NCBI GenBank assembly: GCA_003313425.1
Contig: NHZP01000005.1
Span: forward strand, 124,001-188,000
Source: Pseudopyrenochaeta lycopersici
Taxonomy: Eukaryota; Ascomycota; Dothideomycetes; Pleosporales; Pseudopyrenochaetaceae
Length of the DNA: 64,000 nt
Direction: 5' to 3'
Position numbers and translations under genes: made by a program. Below the pieces are notes generated by a model, which did not search any database, was not told the DNA's origin, and worked only from the letters and a program-made list of their open reading frames with translations. Below are positions 1 through 11,565 of this stretch, one piece after another (positions within the stretch are counted from its first letter, which is position 1; each line of letters starts with the position of its first letter).

Positions 1-439
1 TAATCTAGTTATTTAGCTAGGTAAAAGGTAGAAGGTAATAGTTACCTTTTACCTGCGTCTAGTAACTTAGAAAGATTATTACCTTTTACCTACGTCTAGT
101 AACTTAAAAGGATTAAATTCTTTTACCTACGTCTAGTAGCCTAAAAAGATTAAATTCTACTATAACTCCCTTTTTTAAATTAGTAAAGGCCTCTAAACTA
201 GAAATAAAAATTAAGATATAAATATAAGAAAACTATTTATAGCTAAGTCTCTTTAACTTAGTAAATTTAGTAGTAGCCTTTATATAGCGCTATATATATC
301 TAAATAGTTTCTTATGTAAAATTACTAATCTTTAAAGTATTTTCTAATACTTCTACCTTATAATATAAAAATAGGACTTAAAGACTTTTATATAATATAT
401 ATAAGAGTAACTTTTATAACTTTTATTTAGTTATAAAGT
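1..439. other. AT-rich RIPed DNA, unassigned
   Basis: Very AT-rich sequence with short repeated phrases such as 'taccttttacctgcgtctag' three times near positions 40-135. No open frame. It adjoins the LTR of a Gypsy remnant and is probably older transposon debris, but I could not match it to another repeat in the window. Confidence 0.4.
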
Positions 440-689
440 TGTTATGGGCGAATAGGCCTAGCTAACGAGTGTGCATTTGTCCTATACTACAGAAGGAGAA
501 AGATAGAGAAGGGGTTACAGGTATCCTTGGAGGATATATATATATGTTTGTACGAGTGAAGAGGACTATGCTCCTCTAGCTACTAACTTGTACGAGCTGA
601 TAAGAAAAGGGGGCAGAGGAGATTAAGGAGTTCCTTCCCCGTGCGATAGTAGCGAAGCCTCTCCTGCTCAAAGGGCGCAGCCCATTACA
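440..689 (-). repeat. Candidate LTR of family E remnant (250 bp)
   Basis: Begins TGTTATGGGCG and ends CAGCCCATTACA, so it has TG...CA ends and a short imperfect inverted repeat (TGTTATGGGC against GCCCATTACA). It lies where a 3' LTR should be, beyond the integrase end of the minus-strand remnant. No second copy is in the window, so the limits rest on end structure only. It is less AT-rich than its flanks. Confidence 0.5.
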
Positions 690-2428
690 AAAGTCCTTAA
701 ACGTAGCGCGTAAAGTAAGGTGTACTACGCAAAGTAAGGCCTAAAGTAAGTAAGTTAAGGCTAGAGATGCGCAAATTAAGGCTAAAGATACGTAAATTAA
801 GGCTAAAGCGCGCAAATTAAAATAAAATTTTAGGTACCCTTATTACTACTAAGATACTCTTCTATAGCTAGCTTATCCTTATTAAGTAATAACTAACTTA
901 GAGGTATATAATAAGTAGGTAGCTTAAGCTTATTAGGCTATTACTAATAGAATAGATAAGCGTTATAGTTATTATGGTACTTAGCTGTAAGGTACTAAGT
1001 AAGCTTTAGGTAGCTAGTCTATTTAATTAAGTACTACTACTTATATTTTTAGTAGCCTTTAACGCTTATTTACTAGTAATTAAGAAATTATTAATATAAG
1101 CTTATAGTATTTATTCTGATAAATAAGTAACTAGATCTACGTAAGTATTTATAAGCTTATCTACTTATATTTTATTACTAGCTATAGCGCTACTAAGCTT
1201 TTTATTATAGTCCTCTCTTAAGTATATACTACTATAAAGGTAATATCTAAAATTAGTAAAATAGAGCGTTATACTTATAGAGGCGTTAACTATATTATTA
1301 GCTTAAAACTTAGTAATATAAAGCTAGGCAGCCTAGTTAGTTTACGCGTAGTTAATATACTAGTAAAAATAAATTTCTAAGACCTAATTTACTTACTTAG
1401 TCTGCCTATCTATTTTAGGGTAATAGGCTATTAATAAGCGCTATTAAATATGCAGTTATTCATAAACTTACTTCTAAAACTAACTAATAAAATTTAAACT
1501 ATAGTTAGAGATAATACTAAGGAGAATACTATATAATTTAAAAACTTCTATAAAGTACCTAGTAGCTTTAGTAATAGTATAGCTATATATAAGAAAAAAA
1601 TACTATCTTTTTATAAGGCAGTCTAAAATAATAAAGATATTCTTAAAAGTATAGCTATTTAGCTAAGAGGTAGGTAAATCTTAAATAAAATTAACTAAAA
1701 TTTCTGTCTAGTATTTATAAGGTACTAGTAGTAACTATAAGTATCTATACTTACTATCCTAGAGGCTTTCTATTTAGTAATAAGTAGCGCACGTGTTATA
1801 ATACTATGTAATTAATAGATATATCTTTAGCTAGTAGTACTTTATATATAAAAGTAAAAATATATTAAGTGCGCTTTTCTTACGCGCCTTTATAACTTTA
1901 ACTTTAAGAGTTTCTTTTACTAATAAGGCTAAAGTAAAGTTATATTTAATACTTTCTAACTATATAATTTCCTCCTTAATTACGCGTAAGTATAACAGCG
2001 CTTAGAGCTTATTACGCCTCCTTTTAGTAGCTAAGATATACTTATTAAGCGTTAAAAGTATACTTATACTAAAAGTTAGTAGTTCTTTATCTTATTATAG
2101 TTTAGCTTTAATAAAAAGGTTAGGCGTATTACTAGTAGAGGTAGCCTATTTACTAGATTATGTATAAAAAACTATCCTTAAACTATTATATAGAGAAGTA
2201 TTATTATATAATATATCGTTTAGGTAATAGTACTTACTTTATACTATAGATAATAGTAAAAAGATAGTTCTATATTACTATAACTTAGCTATGAGAGAGC
2301 AATATTTATTATCTCTACTCTGCGTAGTTAGCGTAGGTTTTTAAGTATGTCTTTTACGTTACGCGCTAGCCCTTAAAAAGCCTAGCGTAATAATACTATA
2401 ATACTAAGATTTAGATTTATAATACTTT
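440..2428 (-). mobile_element. Ty3/Gypsy remnant (family E), 3' half with integrase and LTR
   Basis: On the minus strand a degenerate integrase core can be read through many TAG/TAA codons between about 2000 and 850. It includes a 'FIQDLPTS' stretch, an 'IISNYSLNFISQF' stretch (expected ISD with D changed to N) and an 'AYYPKIDRQTKQVNQ' stretch matching the Ty3 integrase signature around HPQTDGQTERVNQ. It runs leftward into a candidate LTR at 440-689. The right side breaks near 2428, where sequence matching a different Gypsy family begins. Stops and D-to-N, H-to-Y changes fit RIP. The 5' half is missing. Confidence 0.7.
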
Positions 2429-2492
2429 ATTATAGTAGCTATATAATTATAGTTACTAATAACTTCTTATTATTATTTACTTTCTTTTAATA

Positions 2493-3902
2493 ACGTGTCC
2501 TACAAGCGAGCGCCGCGCACAAGCGAGCGCCGCACCCTACTAAGTTTGAGCACCTCTACCAGCGTACAGCTCAACCATAAATTTAAGTACTCTATAGATA
2601 TTAATATGTAAGCTTAAGTAGCACCTATAGTATCGTTTTTACAGATGCGCGAGTTATGCCTAGTCTCTCTGCACCTTTTACAGCGCGATAGAGCCCGGCT
2701 GCTAAGGCTTGATTGCTCCCTACTTTAACGCATTTCACGCCTAATCTGTTAATTAGCCTCTTGTTAAGTAACTATATCCTCTCTAACTCCCTTTATTAAG
2801 ACTCCTTACTTCTAAATCTACTTTCTCTTGCGCTGCTTTTACTAAGTTACTGCCTTATTAGCCTTCTTAAGGCTATTAATCCTACCCTCTATTTACTTAG
2901 CTCTATATGCCCCTACTATAGCCCCCTTTATAAACTAATTAAGCGCCTTAATAATTAAGGCTAGTAATAAGCTCTTATGCTGTTAAACGCGATCGCTAAT
3001 TAGAGTTGATTAAGCCTTAAACTCACGTGGGTTCCTTAGTGTTTAAGGCTCCTAGAGAGCTCCTTACTAAGCTCTTTGCTAGGCTCCTTGCTGGGCTCCT
3101 TGCTTAGCTCCTTGCTCAGCTCCTAGCTAAGCTCCTAGTTAAGCTCCTAGCTGAGCTCCTAGCTGAGCTCCTTCCCGAGCTCCTAACTGAGCTGCTGGTG
3201 ATAGCGAACGCAGCTGGACATCTAGCCTTGACAAGACAATGTCTGGCTGGAGAGGAACAAGGCCCGCTCCTCGAAATGCTGAGCGTATATTAACTGTAGT
3301 GAAAGCTTAATCAAATGCTGCTTTAAAGGCAGGCAGAAATTTAAGCTTAGTAATGTGGTTAATGTGGGCCTTAATTAAGCTCTCTATCTGGCGGCTGTAC
3401 GCCTTCTTAAGAGGAGAGAAGCAGCTAACGTCAAGAGGCTGCAGCAGATAAGATAAGTGTGGTGGCATGCAGAGGGTATAGATAGCCAATTTATGCCAAC
3501 CAGACCTCTACCACGCGTTAATAGCAGCTCATTAGCTATATCACGTATAGCTGCGTACGTAGGCGGAAATCCACGCTAATCTAGATCAAGTATATAATTA
3601 ACTATCACCTCCTCTTCTAGCTAGGTAAGCTTCCTTAAGTTAGGCTGGTAATCGCGTCGAGTAGTAGTCCTAGCGCGTTAGCAACAGATTATTCTTTCAG
3701 ACACGTTAGAGATTACTACAGCAGGCTAGTTGCTACTAATTTAATACGCATAAATAGCTAAGATAGTAAGCTGGATATCTGCTTTATTTAAAGGTATTTA
3801 AAGAGCGTGGCGTTAAGCTATTGTACGTTGAGATGAGAGAGGTACTCAAACTTGGTGGGGTGCGGCGCTCGCTTGTGCGCGGCACTCGCTTGTGGGACAC
3901 GT
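2493..3902 (-). mobile_element. Internally deleted pogo/Fot1 element (1.41 kb)
   Basis: Flanked by TA (2491-2492 and 3903-3904), with terminal inverted repeats of about 55 bp holding two copies of AAGCGAGCGCCGC per end. On the minus strand the transposase N-terminal DNA-binding region can be read from about 3760 to 3490 (stretches 'LEEEVIVNYILDLD' and 'GFPPTYAAIRDIANELLLTR'). It then jumps to the late catalytic region 'LCMPPHLSYLLQPLDVSCF' at about 3480-3400. The first and second catalytic aspartates and everything between are missing relative to the full-length element at 16184-18017. A non-autonomous derivative: ends intact, enzyme not. Confidence 0.85.
3049..3190 (-). repeat. 12-bp minisatellite in the transposase C-terminus
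   Basis: About eleven imperfect copies of a 12-bp unit (plus strand GCTCCTAGCTGA type). Read on the minus strand in the transposase frame it encodes a tetrapeptide repeat, Glu-Leu-Ser-Lys or Glu-Leu-Ser-Gln, several Gln codons now being TAG. The unit is a multiple of three, so copy-number change keeps frame. Confidence 0.75.
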
Positions 3903-3999
3903 TACTCTTTATAAGTTTTAACTAAAGAAGCTTATAATATATTTATATATAGCTTCCCTAAATTAGTATATTTAGTATACTTTAATTTTAAATTTAGTA

Positions 4000-4423
4000 A
4001 CGTATTCCATTATCGAGTGCGCCACACCATCGAGTGAGCCAGCCAAAAATATACCAAAAAATCCAAATTTCGCACTTAAATATCTTAATAACTACGCTAT
4101 AATAAATTCTAAAAATTAAAATATAAGCTATCTTATATATAATCTATAATATATTATAATATCTTAGCTATTAAATAAGTAGTTTTATAGATCTAGAGTT
4201 TTTACTCTATTTTAGCTCCCACTTTCTAATATCTTAGGAACGACTAATTTAATAGCTTAGATATAATAATATATTCTAGATTATATATAAGATAGCTTAT
4301 ATTTTAATTTTTAGAATTTATTATAGCGTAGTTATTAAGATATTTAAGTGCGAAATTTGGATTTTTTGGTGTGTTTTTGGCTTGCTCACTCGATGGTGTG
4401 GCGCACTCGATAATGGAATACGT
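4000..4423. mobile_element. 424-bp MITE with long inverted repeats
   Basis: Flanked by TA (3998-3999 and 4424-4425). Ends ACGTATTCCAT...ATGGAATACGT; the two arms are inverted repeats for about 175 bp each around a short AT-rich centre. Subterminal pair ATCGAGTGCGCCA / ATCGAGTGAGCCA in each arm. No coding capacity. The tip resembles the pogo elements in this window (ACGTGTTCC), so it is probably a pogo-mobilised MITE. It sits inside the Gypsy B' remnant. Confidence 0.85.
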
Positions 4424-4644
4424 TATAACATAATAAATAATATTATCTTTAAAATACTTATTATAAGTAAATTTAGTAATAGATTTAGTATAAAAGATTT
4501 TATTAATAAGATATAGATTATAAATTTAAGACTTAGATAATATTTTATTTTATATTACTGTAGATATAGAGTATACTTACTTTTAAACTAATCTAATAAT
4601 ATACTATATAATTTAAAATAAATCTTAAAAGAGGAAGAAGATAG

Positions 4645-5038
4645 TATTAAGATCTAAAATCTTAGTTAAAGAGGAAATACCCTAAAACCTAATAGCTAGT
4701 TAGGAAGTGCTAGTATCCTACCCTACTACATATTATATAACTACTTATTCTACTAAAGATAAGCGCTTCCTATACTTATAGTAAGTAGAATAAGTATATT
4801 ATATATATAGATTATTATAATAAACTCTTATAGCTTATTATATTTAACTTAATATTATACTTTATAGTATAGTAATACTAATACTAATTATTCTTTAACT
4901 CTTACTACTTTTTATAGAAGTACTCTCTTACTATCTTAGTATTAAACCCCCTATCTATTAAGTTCCTTACTCTATCTCTAAGAACTAACCTTATAGTCCT
5001 ATTAGTTATCCTTATTAATAGCTTTTAAGATCTTTATA
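4645..5038 (+). repeat. 3' LTR of Gypsy B' (394 bp), RIPed
   Basis: Reverse complement aligns end to end with the LTR at 48979-49372, which has the same length. A purine-rich tract (GAGGAAGAAGATAG) lies directly before it, as expected for the polypurine tract 5' of a 3' LTR. The first bases read TATTAAG where the sister LTR has TGTTAGG, a RIP-type change of the TG terminus. Confidence 0.7.
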
Positions 5039-5195
5039 ATAATACTTATTATACTTTTAACTTAGAGTGCTTAGACTATCCTTAATATAGTAACCCTATT
5101 ATACTTACCTTTATCTACTATTTAAGCTTTTAGATCTACTAGTTTATAAGAGGATCCTAATATTAGGCTAGTACTAATTATCTATAAACTCTATA

Positions 5196-5317
<122 letters not shown>

Positions 5318-5339
5318 TTAAGTAGGCGCTTAACTATTC

Positions 5340-5504
5340 TAAACAGAGTTTTCTATAGTTTAGGCTAATTAGAATTACGCTTATAAGCTAAGTTTATATA
5401 AATAATTTTTATATCTAATATAAAAATTACTAGACTTTAGGGAGTAGATAGAATAAGTTTCTAGTGTCCTAATTAAGGTGGTAAATAAGTATACTTTGGG
5501 TTCT
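5340..5504. mobile_element. Left arm of inverted-repeat element split by Gypsy A
   Basis: The part near 5480-5504 (around 'ggtaaataagtatac') matches the reverse complement of 21270-21295 ('ctagggtagtaaataggta'). It joins 20928 onward once Gypsy A and its duplicated GTTCT are removed. So this is the outer left arm of the foldback element whose stem lies at 20949-21258. The outer limit is not clear. Confidence 0.5.
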
Positions 5505-5899
5505 TGTTAAAGATCTAATCAAGTAGTTACAATATAAAGCAACTAGTATTAATTAGTAGGTATCTTTAGAGTATTCTGTAGATATGCAGGCTAGGTTAAA
5601 GGTAGAAGTATAGAATAGTAGTATACTTATAGATTATCTTAAGTTAATTACAATATGCTATAGGGCCACATTATGTAAGTCTATATACATAATTATCTTA
5701 TAGGATTCCTATAAGGCCTCCTCTAGGATTTCTAGGTTTGTCTCCGTCCTATAGGATATAGTCTGTCTTAGCGTAGGTTTTCTAGGATCACGTAATCCTG
5801 GCGTTATTAGTTAGTTCAGAGGCTTGGTCTCCACGTTAGTCGTCCGTGCCTCCTCCCTTATCCTTATAACCGCCGCCTTCCTACTTCCTGTTCGTAACA
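5505..5899 (-). repeat. 3' LTR of Gypsy A
   Basis: 395 bp, plus-strand ends TGTTAAAG...GTAACA. Compared with the other LTR (20533-20927) it carries extra C-to-T and G-to-A changes, mostly CA to TA and TG to TA, for example GTGATCC to GTAATCC and CCTCATCC to CCTTATCC. Confidence 0.9.
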
Positions 5900-5949
5900 C
5901 TATCCTCCCCTTCTGTCCTTATATCCTTATAACTAACCTATAGCTTCTT

Positions 5950-6506
5950 ATAGTACTACCTATTATTATTCTGTTAGAGATTATATAAACAGTATTAGTT
6001 AGGTTACTATAGTTTCTTGCAAATATTATTTAAAAAAGAAGTTAGAGTATAGGATATTATTATTAAAAGAAAAGTATAGGAATTATTATTAAAATAGAGT
6101 GTTATTATGTAAGCTAGTAGATATACTAGTTCTAAACTTTTCTTATCTAGATAAGGAATTAGCTTAGTTAGACGCGCAGGAAGCTAAGGCTGACAACGTA
6201 GAAGAGAAGACGTTAAATGCCCTTCTTGCCGCTCGCGCGAAAAAGAATTAACTTTATAAACAACAGAAGTTATTGCAGCGTTGTAAACAATAATAGGTAG
6301 ACAATTCTAGTTATATCGCGGAAGAGATTAAAGCGTTAGAGGCAATTAAGGATGTTAACTGTAAGGTTAACGTTCTTAAACAAGGGCTAATGCCTAGTAC
6401 TTCTACTTTAGATTAGAGCGTCTTTACTCTATCCTAGCTTAAAGGTAATCCTCTTCCTCTAGGAATTACGTTGTTAGATTAGGTTAGTTATAGTTCTAGT
6501 ATCTAA
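5950..6506 (+). pseudogene. Antisense ORF of Gypsy A (coiled-coil protein), RIPed
   Basis: Lies between pol and the 3' LTR but on the strand opposite gag-pol. If TAA/TAG are read as former Gln codons, one frame runs from about 5950 to the stop at 6504-6506. It begins with a Cys/Tyr-rich segment ('KYRNYYQNRVLLCKL'), continues as a charged helical region ('KALEAIKDV' type heptads) and ends with 'LKQGLMPSTSTLD'. Gypsy B has a related protein in the same place and orientation (11566-12147), sharing the LMPST / LLPST motif and a Ser-rich C-terminus. Function unknown; a small Cys motif plus coiled coil could bind nucleic acid or Gag, but that is speculation. Confidence 0.65.
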
Positions 6507-6549
6507 GCTCTTTCTATTCCCTATTACAGTTATATTCGCTAATTTATTC

Positions 6550-9500
6550 TTTATAGTTTCTTAAGTTTAATTTTAGTTCCTAAGTATTCTTAGAGTTAGA
6601 GTACCCTTTCTATTTAACTAGGTACTTATCCTCTCTATACTTATCTTCTGTAATTTTAGAACATTATATATTAAGGATTTTCTTAACTTTATACTCTGTT
6701 TCTTCTTTAGTCTTATACCTAAAGGTTTTCTGTAGTAGCGTTGCTAGGTGTGCAGGTTCTAATAGCTTAACATAGAACCTTAGGTAGATTTTTACGTCTT
6801 TAGGTAGTTCTAATATATACGTAACTAGTCTATTACGTTGTTTAATTAAAAATAGTCTAACTTTAACGTAGTCTAATCCTTTATTAGGTTGTTTCGTGCG
6901 TAGGTTTTTTATAAGTAAATATACTTTATGTCTCTTTTTTAGCTAAGGCGCTGTTTTTCTTTTCTTATTAACATATAAAATTTATTATCCTTATCTTTTC
7001 TTAAGTCTCTCTTGTAATTATTTTAGCGTTACTTGTAGTTCTCCTACTATCTTAACTGCAGCTTCTGCTTTAATACTTAGGAAGTTTCTTTTAAATAGGT
7101 TTAGGTGTTTCCTGTAGTAGGCGTAAAACAGTGTTTTGCCTGTTACTTTAGATTTACTATTATTAAATGCGATTTAGGCTGTAGGTAATAGTAATACCTA
7201 GTTGTCTTGTTGTCTGTTATAATACGCCCGTATTTATTATTTTAGGGTTCTGTTTATTCGTTCTGTTTGTCTATCAGTTTCTGGGTGGTATACTGTAGAT
7301 AGCTTCCTTTAGGTGCCTATCTTAGCTACAAAGGTTAACTAGAAATTAGATGTAAACAACTTATCTCTATCGCTATTAATAGTTTTTAGTATACTGTAGT
7401 ATTAGAATATTTAGTCTTTTACTATTTCTGCGAGTTATAGTACTGTAAAATTCTTTCTAAACAGTATAAACTCCGCGTACTTAATATATCTGTATACTAC
7501 GTTACATATTATATTATACTTATATCTAGTTACTTTGTCCGCAGACTTAGGTAAGTCTGTAATAAAGTCTATTACTATATCTTCCTATAGCTTTATAGGT
7601 ATCTTAATTACCTGCGACTTGCTGTAGGATGCATAAGTAGCATGTTTATTTTATTAGCAGGGTACACATTTCTTAATGTGTATCTCTACTTTCTGTCTTA
7701 GATTCTTAATGTAGTAGTTTCGTTTAATAAGTTCTATAGTTTTTGTAACTCCTAGGTGTCTATGTATTAGATCGTCGTAGTATTATTAGATAATAATCTT
7801 ATGTAGGTCCTTAGGGACTTCTACTTATATTTTTAAGATTACGTAGTATTCTTACGAAGGTCCTAAAGTTCTATCTTTATTTATTTTTAAGATTACTATG
7901 TAAACTTTAGTTTTCTTCCCTATTACATTGTGTCTTCTGCTTAGAGCGTCTACTCTCCTATTTTCTTTTCCTAGTATGTATATAATTTTAAATTTGTACT
8001 GTCCTAGGAGTTCTAACTATCTTACTTATCTGCGATTAAGTTATTTAGTTATTATAAAGTATGTTAGGTTTTAGTAGTCTGTGTAAATAGTAAGTTCTAA
8101 GTAACTTTCCGCGTATACTCTCTAATATCGCAGTGCATTAATAATAGCTTTGAGTTCTTTATTATAGATATCGTATTATTCTTCTATTTATAAGAATTTT
8201 CGTGAGTAATACGCTATAGGGTGCTATTTGTTGTCTTTTTTCTGTAAAGCTACTACTCTAATTATAAGATCTAACGCATCCGTTTCAATCCTTAGTAGTT
8301 ATCTGCTAGTAAATAATATAAGTACCAGTTTAGCTATACAGGCTTCTTTCAGCGTTTCGAAGGCTCGTTGTTATTCTTTATTCTAGTCCTATTTTTCTTC
8401 TTTTTTCGTTAGTTTTATTAAGGGTGTTACAGTCCTAGCGAAGTCCTTAATAAATTATTAATTAAAGTTAATAAATCCTAGGAATAACTAAATATCCTTA
8501 ACTGTTTGTAGTGTCTTCTATTCTTAGATTGTCCTAATTTTAGATTTACTAATCTGTACTCCTTATCTTCTAACTATATATCCTAGGAATTCTACTTCTT
8601 CTTTATAAAATTTACACTTTTCTAGTTTTAACTCTAGGTAGTAGTTCCTTAGTCGTTTTAGTACTTCCTTAACATAGTCCTGATATTCGTCTATATTCCT
8701 TAAGTATACTAAAATATTATCTAGGTAGGCTATAGCATATATGTTAAGATATTCTGCTAAGATATTATTAATTAAATCTTAACATATTACTAGTGCGTTT
8801 ATTAGGCTAAAGGGCATTACTGTATATTCGTAATGTCTATATCTTGTTCTAAAGGCGGTTTTCTATTCATCTTCTTCTTTTATTCTAATAAGGTTGTACG
8901 CTCCTTTTAGGTCTAGCGTGGTAAAATATTAAGCTCCTATTAATCTGTCGCGTAGTTCTTATATATTAGGTAGCGGGTAATAATTCTTTTTAGTAATGTT
9001 GTTTAACTTTCTGTAGTTAATACATAACCTTAGCGCTCTATCCTTCTTTAGCGCGAACAGGACAGAATATCCTACTAAGGACTTAGATTTCCTAATAAAA
9101 CCCTTCGCTAAATTTTTATTAATATATTTCTTTAGGACGCCTAGCTTATAATTACTTAGGCAGTATATTAGTATAAGCCTAGGCTGCTTGCCTTCTATAA
9201 GTTCTATCTTATAGTCCTATTCTTAGTGTTTTAGTAGTACTTCTCTTCTTACCTTTTTAGTAAATATATCTCTAAATTCCTTATATTCTTCTAGGATCTT
9301 AGGAGTAGTAACTAACTCCTTATTCTTTTTAGCGTTCTCTGCTAGCTGCTAACGAAGTAGCTGTTTCTTAGCTTTTTATAAAGGTTTAATATTTATTATT
9401 ATCTTCTTATCTACTAAGGTCTGCGACTGTTACGTAGGCATTCGTGCGTTATCCTTTATACGCACAGATACTCTTTGTTTTATTCAGTTAATTACTAGGT

Positions 9501-9830
9501 TATAGTGTCTTAACTAAGGTAGTCCTAGTATAACATTGTAGGCGGCTGTCCTAAAGACGTCTAGTCTAACCTAGTATGTTTTAGAGGCTAGGCTAAGGCT
9601 AGTAGTAACCTTATAGGTTATTATTCCTCCTAATTTTCTGTTTACTACTGTTATCTAGTAGGGTGTTTTCTTTAAGACAGGTTATAGCCTTGCTTTTAAT
9701 ATAGCTGTCTTAGAGATGTAGTTTACTTATAATCCAGAATCTATTAGTGCCTTTAGCTCCTTTCCTTAGAGTTTTATTCTAAGTTAGAAGAGACTCTCTT
9801 CCTTTTATTAGATAACCTAATACTACTTAT
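6550..9830 (-). pseudogene. Gypsy A pol (protease, RT, RNase H, integrase), RIPed
   Basis: Minus-strand order is as in Ty3 elements. The protease active site reads ALIDSG near 9751-9735. The reverse transcriptase core has AYLDNILVYL at 8730-8701, where the second Asp of YLDD has become Asn. The integrase zinc-binding region has a 'KKCVPC' stretch near 7665, followed by the core 'DIVIDFITDLPKSADK' and, further on, 'INSDRDKLF' near 7375. Dozens of in-frame TAG/TAA codons at positions explained by CAG, CAA or TGG. Enzymatically dead. Confidence 0.8.
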
Positions 9831-11090
9831 TAGTGCTGTCTAGTTATAAACGAATCCCTCGTCTAGTTCTAGCCTTCTTGCTATAGGAAGGTTTAGTCTC
9901 TAGTTTCTGTCTAAAAAAGAATTTTCCTTAAAACTGTTTGCTTCCTTTTCTAGCTTATAGCGTTTATATCCTAGATTTATACAGGTCTGCTATAATTTAT
10001 TAGTGTATCGCTAATTTATAATAATGTTTTAGTTAACTGTATGTTCGTTGTTATATCCTAGGAAGTAATTTATTGTTTATTTATCCTACAAGTAGTTAAT
10101 ATAATTGTCCTGTTAACAGTCGTACTATTACTATTTACACGCTCTCTTTAGTGTTAAGAAGTATCCTTCTTATAACTTAATAGTATAGTAGTAGTCGTAG
10201 TAGTTATATGTGCAGCAGAGGTAGGATAGTAGTCCGTGCCTTAGGTTTCTCCAGTCATAATTATACTAGAAGAGCCTTCGTCCTTTTTCTGCTTAGGCCG
10301 CGGCTTTCTGTTTAATTTACTGCTTAGCTTATTCTATAGAGAATCTAACATACTTAATATTTTCTATTACGCATTCCTAATATATATTATTCTAGTTTAA
10401 GGGTTTACACTTTATTTTCTAGTCTTAGTATCGCGCGCATACATATTTCCTACTGTGTATTTTCTATAGTGCTGCGATACCCTATGTTCTCTATATTTTA
10501 TTATCTAGTGCCTGTACTTCCTTAATACTTTCTGTAGGTAGTAGTTAGTCCTAGTTAACTAGGGTTCCTAGATATAGTTCTGCTAGAGCCTTATTATTCT
10601 AGTTAATTTCCTATATATTTAAGGGGACCTATCTATAGGTTCCTATAATCTAGTTATTATCCTATTATAGTAGTAATAAGGGTCTAGTGCTATAGTTAGG
10701 TGTAGTAACTACCTTCTAGTCCCTAAATTAGGTATTATTAAAGTTTTTAATTATATTAACTTTAAGTTAGGTAACTTTATTCTTTTACCTATAATTTTTT
10801 GCGAAGTGTCCTTTCTTCCTATAATTATAGTAATTCCCTTTTAACTTCTCTGCGTCTGTCTTCTAGTTTCCTACCTTGATGTTCCCTTACTTCTTATTAA
10901 TGTTATCTAGATATATTAGTTCTAATTTATTAGAAGTATAGTAACTAGTAGTATAAGTGTTTCTAAGGTAACAAACATAGCCTTTTTATTTACTTATGTA
11001 GTTTGTTCTTCCTTTTCTGTAGCTTTATAGTTCTTAGTTTAGTTTATATAAGTTATTATTAATTCTTACGCAGTTATTAATTAGGCTGTT
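9831..11090 (-). pseudogene. Gypsy A gag, 3' part with zinc knuckle
   Basis: A CCHC zinc knuckle is legible on the minus strand at about 10838-10785 as 'YYNYRKKGHFAKNY'. All three Cys have become Tyr (TGT/TGC to TAT/TAC), a RIP-type change, while the spacing C-x2-C-x4-H-x4-C is kept. The gag frame continues across the Gypsy B insertion into 19977-20532. Confidence 0.7.
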
Positions 11091-11480
11091 TGTGAAGAAT
11101 CTTAAAAGCTATCGGTGAGGATGGCCAATAAGATTGCAAGGTTGGTTCTCCGGGATAGAGTGAGGGACTAGGTGGAAGGGGGGTTTAGTACTAAGACAGT
11201 AAGAGGGCGCTTCTATAAAGAGTACTAAAGGTTAAGAATAATTAGTATTGCTATTACTATACTGTAGAGTATAATATTAAGTTAAATATAATGAGCTATA
11301 AGGGTTTATTGTGGTGGTCTATATACATGGAAGCTATGCATGTTGCTTAGTGTGCTCAGTGTGCTTAGTATTACTAATTAAACTGATTAACTGAGCACGT
11401 CACGTGACCTTGGTTGTTGGTCTAATACCTGTGAGGTCTAGTTAGGGCTACTGGGGCAGGGTTCCAGCAGGATTGTAATA
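11091..11480 (-). repeat. 3' LTR of Gypsy B
   Basis: 390 bp, aligned to 19587-19976 over its full length. The terminal ACA has become ATA here. A purine-rich tract on the minus strand (GGACAGGAGGGGGATAG) lies immediately internal to it, as expected for the polypurine tract. Confidence 0.9.
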
Positions 11481-11565
11481 CTATCCCCCTCCTGTCCTAG
11501 CGCTGTCCTTAGTGCTTATTATATAACGCGGGCGTGTCCTACTTCTTACCGTATTATATCTTGCT

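Larger units (their letters stand above)
2428..5038 (+). mobile_element. Gypsy B-like remnant (B'), plus orientation, with nested insertions
   Basis: The reverse complement of this interval matches 48979-49770 in order: LTR, polypurine tract, then internal DNA. The match is interrupted at two TA sites by the pogo derivative at 2493-3902 and the MITE at 4000-4423. Removing both restores collinearity with 49590-49770. It is therefore the 3' end of a plus-oriented Gypsy carrying its 3' LTR at 4645-5038. Its antisense ORF lies on the minus strand and is heavily RIPed. The left junction near 2428 abuts the family E remnant, implying insertion plus deletion or recombination. Confidence 0.7.
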
